Shown: in pieces, positions 1 through 8,434 of the stretch | Numbering within the stretch: position 1 is the stretch's first letter | Layout of the letters: each line of letters opens with the position of its first letter | Assembly: GCA_902797175.1 (NCBI GenBank) | Contig: CADBRX010000066.1 | Coordinates: forward strand, 1-48,025 | Length of the DNA: 48,025 bases | Direction of reading: 5' to 3' | DNA from: an uncultured Coriobacteriaceae bacterium | GTDB taxonomy: Bacteria > Actinomycetota > Coriobacteriia > Coriobacteriales > Atopobiaceae | Notes under the pieces: generated by a model | The model's input: the letters and a program-made list of their open reading frames with translations, nothing else | The model's database searches: none | Told to the model about the DNA's origin: nothing | Translations under genes and position numbers: made by a program

Positions 1-1
1 C

Positions 2-481
2 TGGCTCCTGCGCAACTCCTACTACCTGATCATGGCGCTCTTCCTCATCGATGGACGCGATAGCGACGGAGAGGTGGTCCACGTGATTGGCGCCGAGCCT
101 GTGATGCTGCGCGCCATGCACCGTGATGGCACCCAGTCGACCTACGAGGGCGTGGCCACCTACCTGACCGAGCACAGCGCTCGCGTCTACCTCGACTTTG
201 CCGATGACCTCGAGCTGGGCGAAAGCGTGCGCTTCATCATCGACACGGGCGAGTACCGCGCCCAGCTGGACGGCATCGTCGTGGGAAAGACAAAGCTCCG
301 CTCAGGCAATGCCACGGTGCACACCATCGAGATCGTTGACTACGGGACCTCGGAGCTCGAGTACCTGCAGATCCTCTATGACCGCGTGCCGTCGCTTCCC
401 CAGCGGCTGACGAACGACTACAGCACGATCGAGCACCTCTGGCGCAACATCGCCTTCCGCATCGCCCGGACCGTCCGCTGA
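2..481 (+). CDS. C-terminal part of a membrane glycosyltransferase-like protein with a PilZ-like domain (cut by the window edge)
   Basis: The reading frame is open from base 2 and enters the window in a hydrophobic segment (residues WLLRNSYYLIMALFLI), so the ATG at 32 is probably internal. After this last membrane helix comes a beta-rich domain of about 100 residues. Helix followed by such a domain is the arrangement of BcsA-like family 2 glycosyltransferases that end in a PilZ c-di-GMP-binding domain. The canonical PilZ RxxxR motif is not visible (only MHRDGTQ in the expected place), so nucleotide binding is uncertain. The TGA stop at 479-481 is formed by the first three bases of a palindromic repeat. 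Identity as a polysaccharide synthase is inferred from the tail only. Confidence 0.55.
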   Translation, partial: WLLRNSYYLIMALFLIDGRDSDGEVVHVIGAEPVMLRAMHRDGTQSTYEGVATYLTEHSARVYLDFADDLELGESVRFIIDTGEYRAQLDGIVVGKTKLRSGNATVHTIEIVDYGTSELEYLQILYDRVPSLPQRLTNDYSTIEHLWRNIAFRIARTVR

Positions 482-543
482 CTCACAAGGGTCCCACCCC
501 TTTGAGTCATTTTGACTCAAAGGGGTGGGACCCTTGTGAGTCA
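479..543. repeat. Paired 31-bp palindromic repeat, TGACTCA type (copy A1)
   Basis: Two 31-bp units (479-509 and 513-543) are perfect inverted copies around a TTT loop. Each unit is itself a quasi-palindrome: TGACTCA at one end, TGAGTCA at the other, GGGTCCCACCC in the middle. It lies between the convergent ends of the PilZ-type gene and the EIIB-ROK gene. The upstream gene's stop codon is the first TGA of the element. A transcript from either strand would form a 31-bp hairpin, but no clear U-tract follows. Confidence 0.9.
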
Positions 544-548
544 GGTAA

Positions 549-1961
549 CTACTTGGCCGCGGCAAGCCTTCTCAGGCAGAGCGCGAGCTCGCCCATGAGC
601 ACGCAGCCATCATAGTCGGCCACGTCAAACAGCTCGGGAACGGCGCTCGCCGGAAGCGTCTTCTTCAGCTCCTCGCGCAGGTCAGCCATGTCAGGAATCA
701 GGTCGCACCACACATAGACCGCCTCGGGCGCCACGGTGCAGGCAAGGCTCGCCAGATAACGTCCCACGAGCTCGCGCATGCCACCGACGCGCCACGCCGC
801 ATCCACCACGTCCATCTCAAGCGCAAAGCCCTCGGCCAGCGGCCCCAGATGGCCGGAGCGGCCGTTGTGGCCATAGAGCGGCATGCCGTTCACCACATAG
901 CCCTCCTCGCCATCGGGCACACCGACGGCCTGCGCATGGAAGGCAATGTTTTCGTACTTGTCCTGCGACACATAGCAGCCGACAGCCGCCGCCAGCGCGT
1001 TGTAGTCCACAAAGACCTTGGTTCCCCACAGCTCCTCGAGCTTTGAGGCGAGGTCATACTGGATCTGCTCTCCCCCGCGCTGCTCGACCAGGACGCCCTC
1101 GTGCACGACACCAGGAACCGCCAGGCCGATGGCGTCGAAGTCGCTCGTCTTCCAACCTTCGACGCGCAAGGTCGCGGCAAGGTCGTTCAGGGTGCGGATG
1201 TCCATGGAGCGACGCAGGAGCATGCCCGAAAGGACGACCTCGCCCTTGTCGAGCACGCGATAGCTGAGCGTGGGGTCGTCCTCGCGGTGGATGTAGCTGA
1301 GCGCAAGCACCGTCTTGGTCTTGTCGTAGTCGCGCTTGATGTGCATCTCGCTCTCTTCGCTCGACGAGCGGGCACCCGATAGGGCATCCACCACCAGCGT
1401 CAGGGCGCCAGGGGCGTTGTAGGCCCCAAAGATGGCGCCCGGCAGCTCGATGACGAGCGTGTCGGGAAGCGCCTCGGCGACCTCCTTGCGCATGTGGCCC
1501 ACCTGCGGGGCAAGGAGCACCGCGGCGTAGTTCTTGCCCTCCTTCTTGGCCTCAGCGATGGGCACGGCCGAGAAGTCGTAGTCAAGCCCCATGGTCTGGG
1601 CAAGCTCGTTGAGCTTCATCGAGAAGAACGTCGTGGTCATGCCCACGGTGCAGCACAGCAGCACGTGGCGCACCTCGCGGTGGGTCATCTCGTAGATGGC
1701 CTCCGCCATCTCGTTGAAGAGCTCTTTGGCGCGGTCCAGCTCCTCGAACTCAAAGTGGAGGAAGAAGGCGGGCTCGCCGTCGAGCACGCGCTCGACCCTC
1801 ATCTCGACGATGTCCATGCCGTCGATCTCGTAGAAGTTGACCCAGCCCTTGACCAGCTCGTGCTCGATCACGACGCCGTCGCCCTCGCCTTCGCTCAGCG
1901 TACAGCCATCGATAGCCTGGGTGAGGATCCAGTCATGGTATTCGCGCACGGTGTCCTTCAT
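549..1961 (-). CDS. PTS EIIB-like domain fused to a divergent ROK-type sugar kinase/regulator fold
   Basis: 470 aa. The ATG at 1961 is chosen because AAGGAG lies 8 nt upstream; the open frame extends further but without a ribosome site. Residues about 98-190 resemble a lactose/cellobiose-type EIIB domain, with a phosphorylatable-cysteine loop CTVGMTTT (Cys104) like the family's CxxGMS/T signature. Residues about 230-470 look like a ROK/actin-fold protein (LAVPGVVHEG, VDYNALAAAVGCY, GHNGRSGHLGPL), without the zinc-binding cysteines of typical ROK proteins and with weakened sugar-kinase motifs. The first 90 residues are acidic and unassigned. No HTH is evident. It may sense PTS phosphorylation state and a sugar ligand; that is inference. 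It converges on the upstream PilZ-type gene. Confidence 0.6.
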   Translation of the reverse strand: MKDTVREYHDWILTQAIDGCTLSEGEGDGVVIEHELVKGWVNFYEIDGMDIVEMRVERVLDGEPAFFLHFEFEELDRAKELFNEMAEAIYEMTHREVRHVLLCCTVGMTTTFFSMKLNELAQTMGLDYDFSAVPIAEAKKEGKNYAAVLLAPQVGHMRKEVAEALPDTLVIELPGAIFGAYNAPGALTLVVDALSGARSSSEESEMHIKRDYDKTKTVLALSYIHREDDPTLSYRVLDKGEVVLSGMLLRRSMDIRTLNDLAATLRVEGWKTSDFDAIGLAVPGVVHEGVLVEQRGGEQIQYDLASKLEELWGTKVFVDYNALAAAVGCYVSQDKYENIAFHAQAVGVPDGEEGYVVNGMPLYGHNGRSGHLGPLAEGFALEMDVVDAAWRVGGMRELVGRYLASLACTVAPEAVYVWCDLIPDMADLREELKKTLPASAVPELFDVADYDGCVLMGELALCLRRLAAAK

Positions 1962-2068
1962 CTGCCACTCCTTTGGAATTGAGTGATGACGTTCCCATTT
2001 TCTATCAGACGCCAAGCGTCGCCGCACAGTATTGGGACGGATGGGGCAACACATCTCCCCAGCGGTCC

Positions 2069-2098
2069 TGACTCGCAAGGACCCACCCCTGTGAGTCA
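2069..2098. repeat. Single degenerate palindromic unit, TGACTCA type (copy A4)
   Basis: A 30-nt unit bounded by TGACTCG and TGAGTCA with a decayed core (AAGGACCCACCCCT). It lies upstream of the EIIB-ROK gene and just downstream of the 3' end of the dipeptidase gene. It matches half of the paired element at 479-543. Confidence 0.7.
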
Positions 2099-2131
2099 GT
2101 CACGCATCAGGGGGCCACCCCCTTCGCGCAC

Positions 2132-2824
2132 CTAGATGCGGTGGTTCCTGAGGTAGGCAGACGACACGGGGAACGAGAAGTACGTGTCGGGATAGGGCTC
2201 GTTCTCCAACGTAAAGTGCCACCACTCGCACTCGTAGGGCACAAACCCGTTGCGCACCATGACCTTCTGCAGCAGCATGCGGTTGTTGTACTGCTCTTTG
2301 GTGATGTCCGTGTAGTCAGGATGCGAGCGCTCGCCAAAGTAGTCAAAGGGAGAGCCCATGTCGACCTCTTTGCCCGTTGCCATCTCAAGAAGCGTCAGAT
2401 CGACGGTCGACCCCCTGCTGTGGCTGGACTTGGTAGCGATGTAGCCCAGCTGGATGGTGTCTTCCTTGTCGATCTCGGGATAGAAGAACGGCTTCATGCG
2501 CACGTCGTTGTCCTCAAGCGCCCAGAACACGAACTGCTTGACGGCCGAGGTCGGCCGGTAGGCATCAAAGATCTTGAGCCGGTATCCCAGCACGTTGAGC
2601 TCGTTGCTCACCGACTTGAGCGCGCGGGCCGCCTCCGCCGTGATGAGCGCGCACGGCTCCTCGTAGCCGTCGATGCGCTCCCCTATGAAGTTATACGTTG
2701 AGTAGTAGCGAATCTCGAGGATGGCATGGGGAACAAAGTCGGTCAGCAGCACAAAACCCGACGGGTCCTTGGTATAGTCATAGGCAGCCACGTTGGTGAT
2801 CCTTCTCTCGGCACAATTTGTCAT
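2132..2824 (-). CDS. D-alanyl-D-alanine dipeptidase (VanX/DdpX family, peptidase M15)
   Basis: 230 aa from the ATG at 2824, which has AGGTGA 9 nt upstream; ATGs at 2866 and 2875 are possible but would overlap the divergent gene. The family hydrolyses D-Ala-D-Ala with a single Zn2+. Its signature is present: SHSRGSTVDLT carries the metal-binding His and Asp, and EWWHFTL carries the catalytic Glu and third ligand. FDAYRPTSAV matches the conserved arginine segment. No signal peptide is seen, so the enzyme is probably cytoplasmic. No vanA/vanH or VanRS genes lie nearby, so a role in peptidoglycan-dipeptide recycling is more likely than glycopeptide resistance. Only 40 nt separate it from the divergent metalloprotease-like gene. 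Confidence 0.85.
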   Translation of the reverse strand: MTNCAERRITNVAAYDYTKDPSGFVLLTDFVPHAILEIRYYSTYNFIGERIDGYEEPCALITAEAARALKSVSNELNVLGYRLKIFDAYRPTSAVKQFVFWALEDNDVRMKPFFYPEIDKEDTIQLGYIATKSSHSRGSTVDLTLLEMATGKEVDMGSPFDYFGERSHPDYTDITKEQYNNRMLLQKVMVRNGFVPYECEWWHFTLENEPYPDTYFSFPVSSAYLRNHRI

Positions 2825-2864
2825 CCAGTGTATCTCACCTGCAGGGTCCACATAAGGAGAAGCC

Positions 2865-3743
2865 ATGTCACGCAAGCTCGCAAGCGGAAGCGATACGATC
2901 GAGGCCCTGGCACGCCGCTTTCCCCAGCTCTACGTCGCGCCCTCGGAAGACGCGCTGGATGCCTACCGCGCCGCAAGCGGCCGGGGGGTCGTGCCGGAGG
3001 GCGCCAACCTCGACCACTTCCTGACAAGCCCAGAAGACGAGCTGCGCGAGGTAGACACGCCGGCGGGCCCGGTCGACGTCGCGTTCTTCAGGCAGCGGGC
3101 GGACTTTGAGACCTTCCTGCAGATCATTGGGCACAAGGCACAGCCCACACCCATCGCGCGCACCGTCGGCGCCATCACCTACCGAGGCATTGCCGACTGG
3201 GGTGCCGTGAGAGACGCCCATGAGCGCTACGTTGCGGGAGGCGGGGATGACTGGCCGTCGGAGTTCTCGCGCCTCGCCCAGCAGCCTGGCGCCTTCCGCG
3301 CGGAGCTCGTCGTGATTTCGGAGGGGCCGTACAGCAACATTGCCGCAAAGGACACGCCCTACGATGCCGAGGAGTGGGTTGCCATCTCGCGCGAGATCCG
3401 CCTGCACCACGAATGCGCACATGTCGTGTGCCGCCGCACGATGCCCGACAACATCGCGGAGGTATGGGACGAGGTCACAGCCGACGTGGTGGGTCTTCTG
3501 TGCGCCACGGGCCGCTACGACGCGCAGCTTGCCGCACGCTTCCTGGGCGTGACGGCAGATGGCTTTGGCGGCGGCAGGCTCACCGAGTACCTGAGCGACG
3601 AGCAGAAGGAGCGCCTGGACGAGGTGTCTCGGGAGGTCTTTGGGGCACTCGTCAGAATCGAGCAGACCTACACCGAGCAGGACGCGGCACACCCCTTTGA
3701 CTACCTGCTGCGTCTCAAGGCTGAGCCGCTCCTCTCCTGGTGA
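2865..3743 (+). CDS. Uncharacterised HExxH zinc-metalloprotease-like protein
   Basis: 292 aa, ATG with AAGGAG 7 nt upstream. The central feature is LHHECAHVVCRR, in which H182-E183-x-x-H186 is an HExxH zinc motif. About 15 residues later EVWDEVTADVVGL could supply the third acidic ligand, as in gluzincins. No signal peptide or membrane helix is visible, so it is probably cytoplasmic. I do not recognise a named family. The stop TGA at 3741-3743 coincides with the first bases of a palindromic repeat unit. A peptidase role is inferred from the motif only. Confidence 0.6.
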   Translation: MSRKLASGSDTIEALARRFPQLYVAPSEDALDAYRAASGRGVVPEGANLDHFLTSPEDELREVDTPAGPVDVAFFRQRADFETFLQIIGHKAQPTPIARTVGAITYRGIADWGAVRDAHERYVAGGGDDWPSEFSRLAQQPGAFRAELVVISEGPYSNIAAKDTPYDAEEWVAISREIRLHHECAHVVCRRTMPDNIAEVWDEVTADVVGLLCATGRYDAQLAARFLGVTADGFGGGRLTEYLSDEQKERLDEVSREVFGALVRIEQTYTEQDAAHPFDYLLRLKAEPLLSW

Positions 3744-3771
3744 CTCAAAGGGGAGTACCCCTTCCGAGTCA
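3741..3771. repeat. Single palindromic unit, TGACTCA type (copy A5)
   Basis: A 31-bp unit with TGACTCA and CGAGTCA ends and an altered core (AAGGGGAGTACCCCTT) that is still palindromic although it lost GGGTGGGACCC. This is a compensatory-looking change that favours a structural role. It supplies the TGA stop of the upstream gene and lies between two convergent genes. Confidence 0.75.
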
Positions 3772-3790
3772 CACCACTTGGGGATGGTGG

Positions 3791-6706
3791 CTACCAGCGC
3801 TTGACGATGGTCAAGATGTTGGAATCGCCCACGCGGTGGTAGCTCATCTCGTCGACGCTGCGCTTTGCCATGAGGATCCCCAGGCCGCCAATGGGCACGT
3901 CCGCAATGTCCTTGGGCATCACCGCGTCGGGCTTTGCCAGCGGGTCGAAGGGGATGCCCCTGTCCACGATGTCGATGGTGATGGACGGCGGCTCGATGGT
4001 GCACGTGCAGTGGATGAGCACCTCCCCCGGGTTTTCGGGTGTGGCGTCGGGATAGGCGTAGCTCGCGACGTTCACAAACAGCTCCTCGACGGCAATGTCA
4101 AGCTGCTCGCGGGCACGGTCGGGACACCCAAGCCGATCAAGCTCGGCATGGACCAGCTCATGCACGCGCGAAAGCTCGTCAATGCTGGCCTTTACGACGG
4201 TCTGCGCCGCCACGTCAGAAGGAGAGCCGATCTCGAGCAGCATGATCGTGATGTCGTCAGCCTGCTCGGCGCCATCGGCAAAGCGGTCGACGTCCTCGCG
4301 GACGGCTTCGACGATGCCCTTGGGCGGAAGCGCCGCAATCCTGTTGGCCACCATTTCCAACCTCTCCTCACCATAGAGCTCGTTGGCTTTGTTCATGGCT
4401 TCTGACACGCCGTCGGTATACATCAGGAGCTTGTCTCCCGTGTGGCAGTCGACGGAGTGCGCACGGTACGGCATGCCGCTGTACAGGCCAAGGGGAAGGC
4501 CCGACTTCTGCTTGAGCCACGTCCAGGTGCCGTCACCGTCCGCATCAAGGAGAAGCGGCGGATTGTGGCCGGCGTTCACGTAGTCAATGTGCCCTGTCGC
4601 GTAGTCGAGCACACCCACCCACGCGGTCACGAACATGCCCGCATCGTTGCCGTCACACAGCTGGTCGTTGGCGTGGGCGACCGCCTCCCCAAGCTCCATG
4701 CCTCCCACGAGGTAGTCACGGAGCTGCGTCTTTGCCTTCATCATGAAGAGCGACGCCGGGATGCCCTTGCCCGAGACGTCCGCCATCACAAACCCAAGCT
4801 TGCCCTGGTCAGGCGTGCAGTCGTCCCCCACCAGGAAGAAGTCGTAGAAGTCTCCGCCGACCTCCTTGGCCGGGTCCATGCGGGCAAAGAGGTCAAAGTG
4901 CGGAATGTCGGGAAACGCCGGGAAGTTACGTGGCAGCGCCGACTCCTGGATGGCCTTTGCGGCGGCGAGCTCTGCGGCTATGCGCGTCTCGGCCTCGGCA
5001 ATCCAGCCGTTCAGGGCGTCCACGGTCTGGTTGATGCCCGCAGAGAGCTCCTTGAACTCGACCGTACCCTCCACCCCAACGCGTGCGTCGAGGTTTCCTC
5101 CCGTGATGTCGCTGAGCGTGTCGTTGATCTTGCGCACGGGATTGATGACGACCTGCATCAGCAGCTGAAGGGTCAGGACAAACACCTCTATCAGCAGAAA
5201 TGCCGTCATAAAGCGCATCCAGCGCATCGTGGTGACGCGGCGTGCGTAGACGATGCTCGAAGGCTGGATGATGACGACCGTGAGGCCGTTGACGTCCTTA
5301 GCGCACAGGAAGCCGACGTCGTTTCCGCTCGTTATGGGAAGGCCGTTTGCATCATTGACGATGACCGCGTCCCCATAGACGACGCGCTGCGTCTCGCCCG
5401 AGGCCAGAGACGACTTGATCGCCATGATGATGTCGTCGCTGAAGACGTCCCTCACCTTGGTCGTGGAGGTGGTCTCCATGGTGGGAGTGGAGTACGTGCC
5501 TTCGATGCTGACGCGGGGATCATTGCACTCAAGCAGGTAGTCCTCCAGAAAGACGAACGCCAAGCCGTTGCGATTCACATCGTAGCCGCCCAGGACCTTG
5601 CCCACCCCCATGAGCGTGTTGTAGTAGTTCTGCTCTTCTTCGGAGAGCGTGCTCGTGTCAATCGTTTCCAAAGAGGCGTTGAAGCGCGTGCTGAACCACA
5701 TGAAGGCTATGGAACGATCGTCGTAGCTCGAAAGCTGCGCACAGAGGTAATCCAGGTCCTCCTTGATGTTCTCGATGGCGCGCGAGCGTTCCCCAAGCGT
5801 AATGGTGACAAAGCTCAGCGCCGACACGACGCTGAACGAGACCAGCACAACCAGGAAGAGCCACATGCTAAACAAGGGCCGAATCCTGAAGTTGTCCACC
5901 CTCTCCTTGAAGAGATGGGAGAGCCGATCGACGACCACGCACACGACCCACATCTGAAACGCATCAAGCAGCGTCTGAAGACGGATGTTGCCCAGGCGGG
6001 CGACCACCGTGTCGCTCGTGATCGCGGCGTACTCATCCACCGTAAGATCGTTAAAGAGAGCCTCGTTAACCACCTGCTCGGGGAGCTGGCCACTGCTTTG
6101 GTAGTTTTGGTATTCGGGGTTGCTCGCAATCAGGAGGACGCCCTCAAGAAAGCGGTCCAAGAACGCCTTCACCATGGCACAGATAACAAAGAAGAAGCTG
6201 AAGAACAGGGATGTGGCAAGGCAGACGAGGCCGATGTACACGTAGCGCCTGACACCCTGGGGGTTGTTGCGGAGCGCCCGGCGCAGGAGCCCGCCCATGA
6301 AGGCGCCCGTGGCCGTCATGAGGATGATGGAAGAGAACACCGACACGTACTTGAGCTCGTATACATCCAGCGGCATGACCTGCGCATGCCAATAGAGCGC
6401 GACCCCCGCAACAAAACCGATGAAGGCGGCCTCGCGCGTGCCGAGCAGGATCGCCGTCGAGGCGATCGGCACGAGCATCAGCACCATGTAGACGCTCTCC
6501 CCGCCAAAGAACCCAAAGTCGGCGAAGCCGAGCTGCGTGAAGGTGGTCGAGAAGCTCATGATCGCGATAATGACGAGAATGGCCCACCTCACGCGGCTGT
6601 CCACCCCGTCAAGTGAGCCCTTGTAGCGCGGCCGCCTCGTGCGCTTGGGCTTCTCAGAAGCGGCCGTGTCCTTTTCCTTCTTCTTGAAGACGCCTCCCAA
6701 GGCCAT
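3791..6706 (-). CDS. Membrane-bound serine phosphatase fused to an anti-sigma-factor-type kinase (RsbU/SpoIIE-RsbW fusion)
   Basis: 971 aa. The first 310 residues hold several membrane helices. An extracytoplasmic sensor region (about 310-500) follows, then another helix and a HAMP-like linker (about 505-590). A PP2C/SpoIIE phosphatase domain (about 600-800) shows GGDFYDFF, MADVSGKGIPASLFM, NAGHNPPLL and TDGVSEAMN, which carry the metal-binding aspartates. The last 140 residues form a GHKL ATPase like RsbW: QLDIAVEELFVNVASYAYP (N box), IVDRGIPFDPL (G1) and GGLGILMAKR (G2). The phosphatase activates and the kinase inactivates a STAS antagonist such as the one encoded 15 nt upstream in the same operon. 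Having both activities in one chain is the odd point. The target sigma factor is not in the window. Confidence 0.88.
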   Translation of the reverse strand: MALGGVFKKKEKDTAASEKPKRTRRPRYKGSLDGVDSRVRWAILVIIAIMSFSTTFTQLGFADFGFFGGESVYMVLMLVPIASTAILLGTREAAFIGFVAGVALYWHAQVMPLDVYELKYVSVFSSIILMTATGAFMGGLLRRALRNNPQGVRRYVYIGLVCLATSLFFSFFFVICAMVKAFLDRFLEGVLLIASNPEYQNYQSSGQLPEQVVNEALFNDLTVDEYAAITSDTVVARLGNIRLQTLLDAFQMWVVCVVVDRLSHLFKERVDNFRIRPLFSMWLFLVVLVSFSVVSALSFVTITLGERSRAIENIKEDLDYLCAQLSSYDDRSIAFMWFSTRFNASLETIDTSTLSEEEQNYYNTLMGVGKVLGGYDVNRNGLAFVFLEDYLLECNDPRVSIEGTYSTPTMETTSTTKVRDVFSDDIIMAIKSSLASGETQRVVYGDAVIVNDANGLPITSGNDVGFLCAKDVNGLTVVIIQPSSIVYARRVTTMRWMRFMTAFLLIEVFVLTLQLLMQVVINPVRKINDTLSDITGGNLDARVGVEGTVEFKELSAGINQTVDALNGWIAEAETRIAAELAAAKAIQESALPRNFPAFPDIPHFDLFARMDPAKEVGGDFYDFFLVGDDCTPDQGKLGFVMADVSGKGIPASLFMMKAKTQLRDYLVGGMELGEAVAHANDQLCDGNDAGMFVTAWVGVLDYATGHIDYVNAGHNPPLLLDADGDGTWTWLKQKSGLPLGLYSGMPYRAHSVDCHTGDKLLMYTDGVSEAMNKANELYGEERLEMVANRIAALPPKGIVEAVREDVDRFADGAEQADDITIMLLEIGSPSDVAAQTVVKASIDELSRVHELVHAELDRLGCPDRAREQLDIAVEELFVNVASYAYPDATPENPGEVLIHCTCTIEPPSITIDIVDRGIPFDPLAKPDAVMPKDIADVPIGGLGILMAKRSVDEMSYHRVGDSNILTIVKRW

Positions 6707-6721
6707 ATGCGTGGCCTTGTA

Positions 6722-7024
6722 CTAGCGCTCGATCTTCAGAACGTCGGCAAAGCCCGTCATGTCAAAGACGTCCATCACCTCGTCGCAGGGGTGCAGGAGG
6801 CGCATGATGCCACCGAGCGAGACGGCACGCTTGTCGGCAGCCACAAAGACGCGCAGGCCTGCGGACGAGACGTACGGGACCTTGGCGAGGTCGATGTCGT
6901 AGTTGATGACGCCGTCGGGCGCGCCGCTGATGGCGGCCTCGAGCTCGGGAGCGGTCTGGACGTTCAGGCGGCCGTCAAGGTTGAAGATGGCCTTGTCGCC
7001 CTCAATGATCATCTCGATATCCAT
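6722..7024 (-). CDS. STAS-domain anti-sigma factor antagonist (RsbV/SpoIIAA-like)
   Basis: 100 aa, ATG with GAAAGGAAAT upstream. A complete STAS domain; VPYVSSAGLRVF contains the serine that RsbW-type kinases phosphorylate and PP2C phosphatases dephosphorylate. In the dephosphorylated form the family binds the anti-sigma kinase and frees its sigma factor. It is the first gene of a two-gene operon; the second encodes both predicted modifying activities. The 179-nt gap to the divergent GAF-ABC gene should hold both promoters, but I see no convincing pair of boxes there. Confidence 0.85.
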   Translation of the reverse strand: MDIEMIIEGDKAIFNLDGRLNVQTAPELEAAISGAPDGVINYDIDLAKVPYVSSAGLRVFVAADKRAVSLGGIMRLLHPCDEVMDVFDMTGFADVLKIER

Positions 7025-7203
7025 GGGGGGATTTCCTTTCTCAGACGAGTACGCTGCTCTCCATTATGACAAATCTGGCAATGGGCGGTGCAATCTGTTT
7101 CCAAACGGAATGTGGCGCCATGGTTTGCGCCTATGACAGCACACGTAATAGCTAAGATATACCGTGGTTCATTCTCTGATTTGCCAAAGGAGGGGCGTAC
7201 CTC

Positions 7204-8424
7204 ATGGACGCTGCATCGCTTTCGACCTTCAGAACCCTTGGTGACATCAATAGGACTGTCTCGCAGGCCTCTTCGCTCGACGAGGCCCTCAAAGGCTGCC
7301 TGCAGATCATCCAGAGCAACCTCAAGGCCGAGATGGCCGTCATCTGGTACTACGACTCCGAGGGCGACAAGCGCCTCCACCCGGAGTTCTGGGTCGCGCC
7401 CAACGACCTCACGTCGGTGAGCCACGCCGTGGGCGAGGGCTCCGTGGGCCGCGCGTACCAGACGCAGGCTGCCGTGAGGTCGCTGTGGTTTGAGACCTCC
7501 CCCGACCCCGTGACGCAGCAGGACTTTGCCGGCGTCGAGATCCGCTCCGCCATCTGCGCACCGTTCTCGAGCTACCAGGTCGACTACGGCGTGGTGCAGA
7601 TCATCAACAAGGAGGGTGGCGAGCGCTTCACCGAGGATGACGCCGACGTCATCGAGATCATGAGCATGCTCGTGGCCCAGGCCGTGACGGAGAACGAGGG
7701 CCGCTTTGAGACCTGGGCCCATGGCGACACCATCATGGAGATCCGCGGCATCACACGCGAGTTCCAAAACGGCGACACCGTCGCCAAGATCTTGCGCGGC
7801 GTCAACATGGACGTCTACGAGGGCGAGTTCCTGGTGCTCCTGGGCGAGTCCGGCTGCGGCAAGTCCACGCTGCTCAACATCATCGGCGGCATGGACAAGG
7901 CAACCTCGGGCAGCTTCTCGTACATGGGTCGCGACCTCTCCCACGCATCGCAGGCCGAGCTCACGGACTACCGTCGCCACAACATCGGCTTCATCTTCCA
8001 GAGCTACAACCTCATGCCCAACCTCACGGCCTACCAGAACCTCGCGCTCATCGCCGACCTGGTGGACGACCCCATGCCCATCGACGAGGCGCTCAAGAGC
8101 GTCGGCCTCGAGGCACGCGCCAAGAGCTACCCCTCGCGCCTCTCCGGTGGCCAGCAGCAGCGCGTCTCCATCGCCCGCGCTCTGGTCAAGCGCCCCAAGG
8201 TCATCCTCGCGGACGAGCCCACGGCGGCCCTTGACTACACCACGTCCATCGAGGTCCTCGAGACGCTCCAGAAGGTCATCGACCAGGGCACGACGCTCGT
8301 CATGGTCACGCACAACGAGGAGATCGCGCGCATGGCCAACCGCGTCATCCGCCTGCGCAACGGCCAGCTCCACGAGGTAACGGTCAACCGCTACCCGGTC
8401 CAGCCGACGGACCTCGTCTGGTAG
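7204..8424 (+). CDS. GAF domain fused to a MacB/LolD-type ABC transporter ATPase
   Basis: 406 aa, ATG preceded by AAAGGAGG. Residues about 15-160 form a GAF sensor domain ([32 protein letters not shown]). Residues about 180-400 are an ABC ATPase with Walker [10 protein letters not shown] (about 216), signature [15 protein letters not shown] (about 313), Walker B VILADEP and switch MVTHNEE, closest in style to the LolD/MacB group that partners FtsX-like permeases. The permease gene begins 10 nt downstream. A GAF domain on the ATPase suggests that export or signalling is gated by a small ligand; the ligand is unknown. Usual family members are about 230 aa and lack this domain. Confidence 0.88.
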   Translation: MDAASLSTFRTLGDINRTVSQASSLDEALKGCLQIIQSNLKAEMAVIWYYDSEGDKRLHPEFWVAPNDLTSVSHAVGEGSVGRAYQTQAAVRSLWFETSPDPVTQQDFAGVEIRSAICAPFSSYQVDYGVVQIINKEGGERFTEDDADVIEIMSMLVAQAVTENEGRFETWAHGDTIMEIRGITREFQNGDTVAKILRGVNMDVYEGEFLVLLGESGCGKSTLLNIIGGMDKATSGSFSYMGRDLSHASQAELTDYRRHNIGFIFQSYNLMPNLTAYQNLALIADLVDDPMPIDEALKSVGLEARAKSYPSRLSGGQQQRVSIARALVKRPKVILADEPTAALDYTTSIEVLETLQKVIDQGTTLVMVTHNEEIARMANRVIRLRNGQLHEVTVNRYPVQPTDLVW

Positions 8425-8434
8425 GTGGCGCGCA

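Noticed and set aside
479..543. Ordinary intrinsic terminator only
   Set aside because: The hairpin is strong and well placed, but no T-tract follows, the unit recurs with covarying ends, and single units also occur. Termination may be one function but does not explain the family.
2132..2824. Glycopeptide resistance locus
   Set aside because: Only a VanX-type dipeptidase is present; no VanH, ligase or VanRS partner lies nearby.
4442..6616. 724-codon open frame on the plus strand opposite the phosphatase-kinase gene
   Set aside because: No family features, Arg/His/Val-rich composition, no ribosome site; the opposite strand encodes recognisable domains. High GC leaves long antisense frames open.
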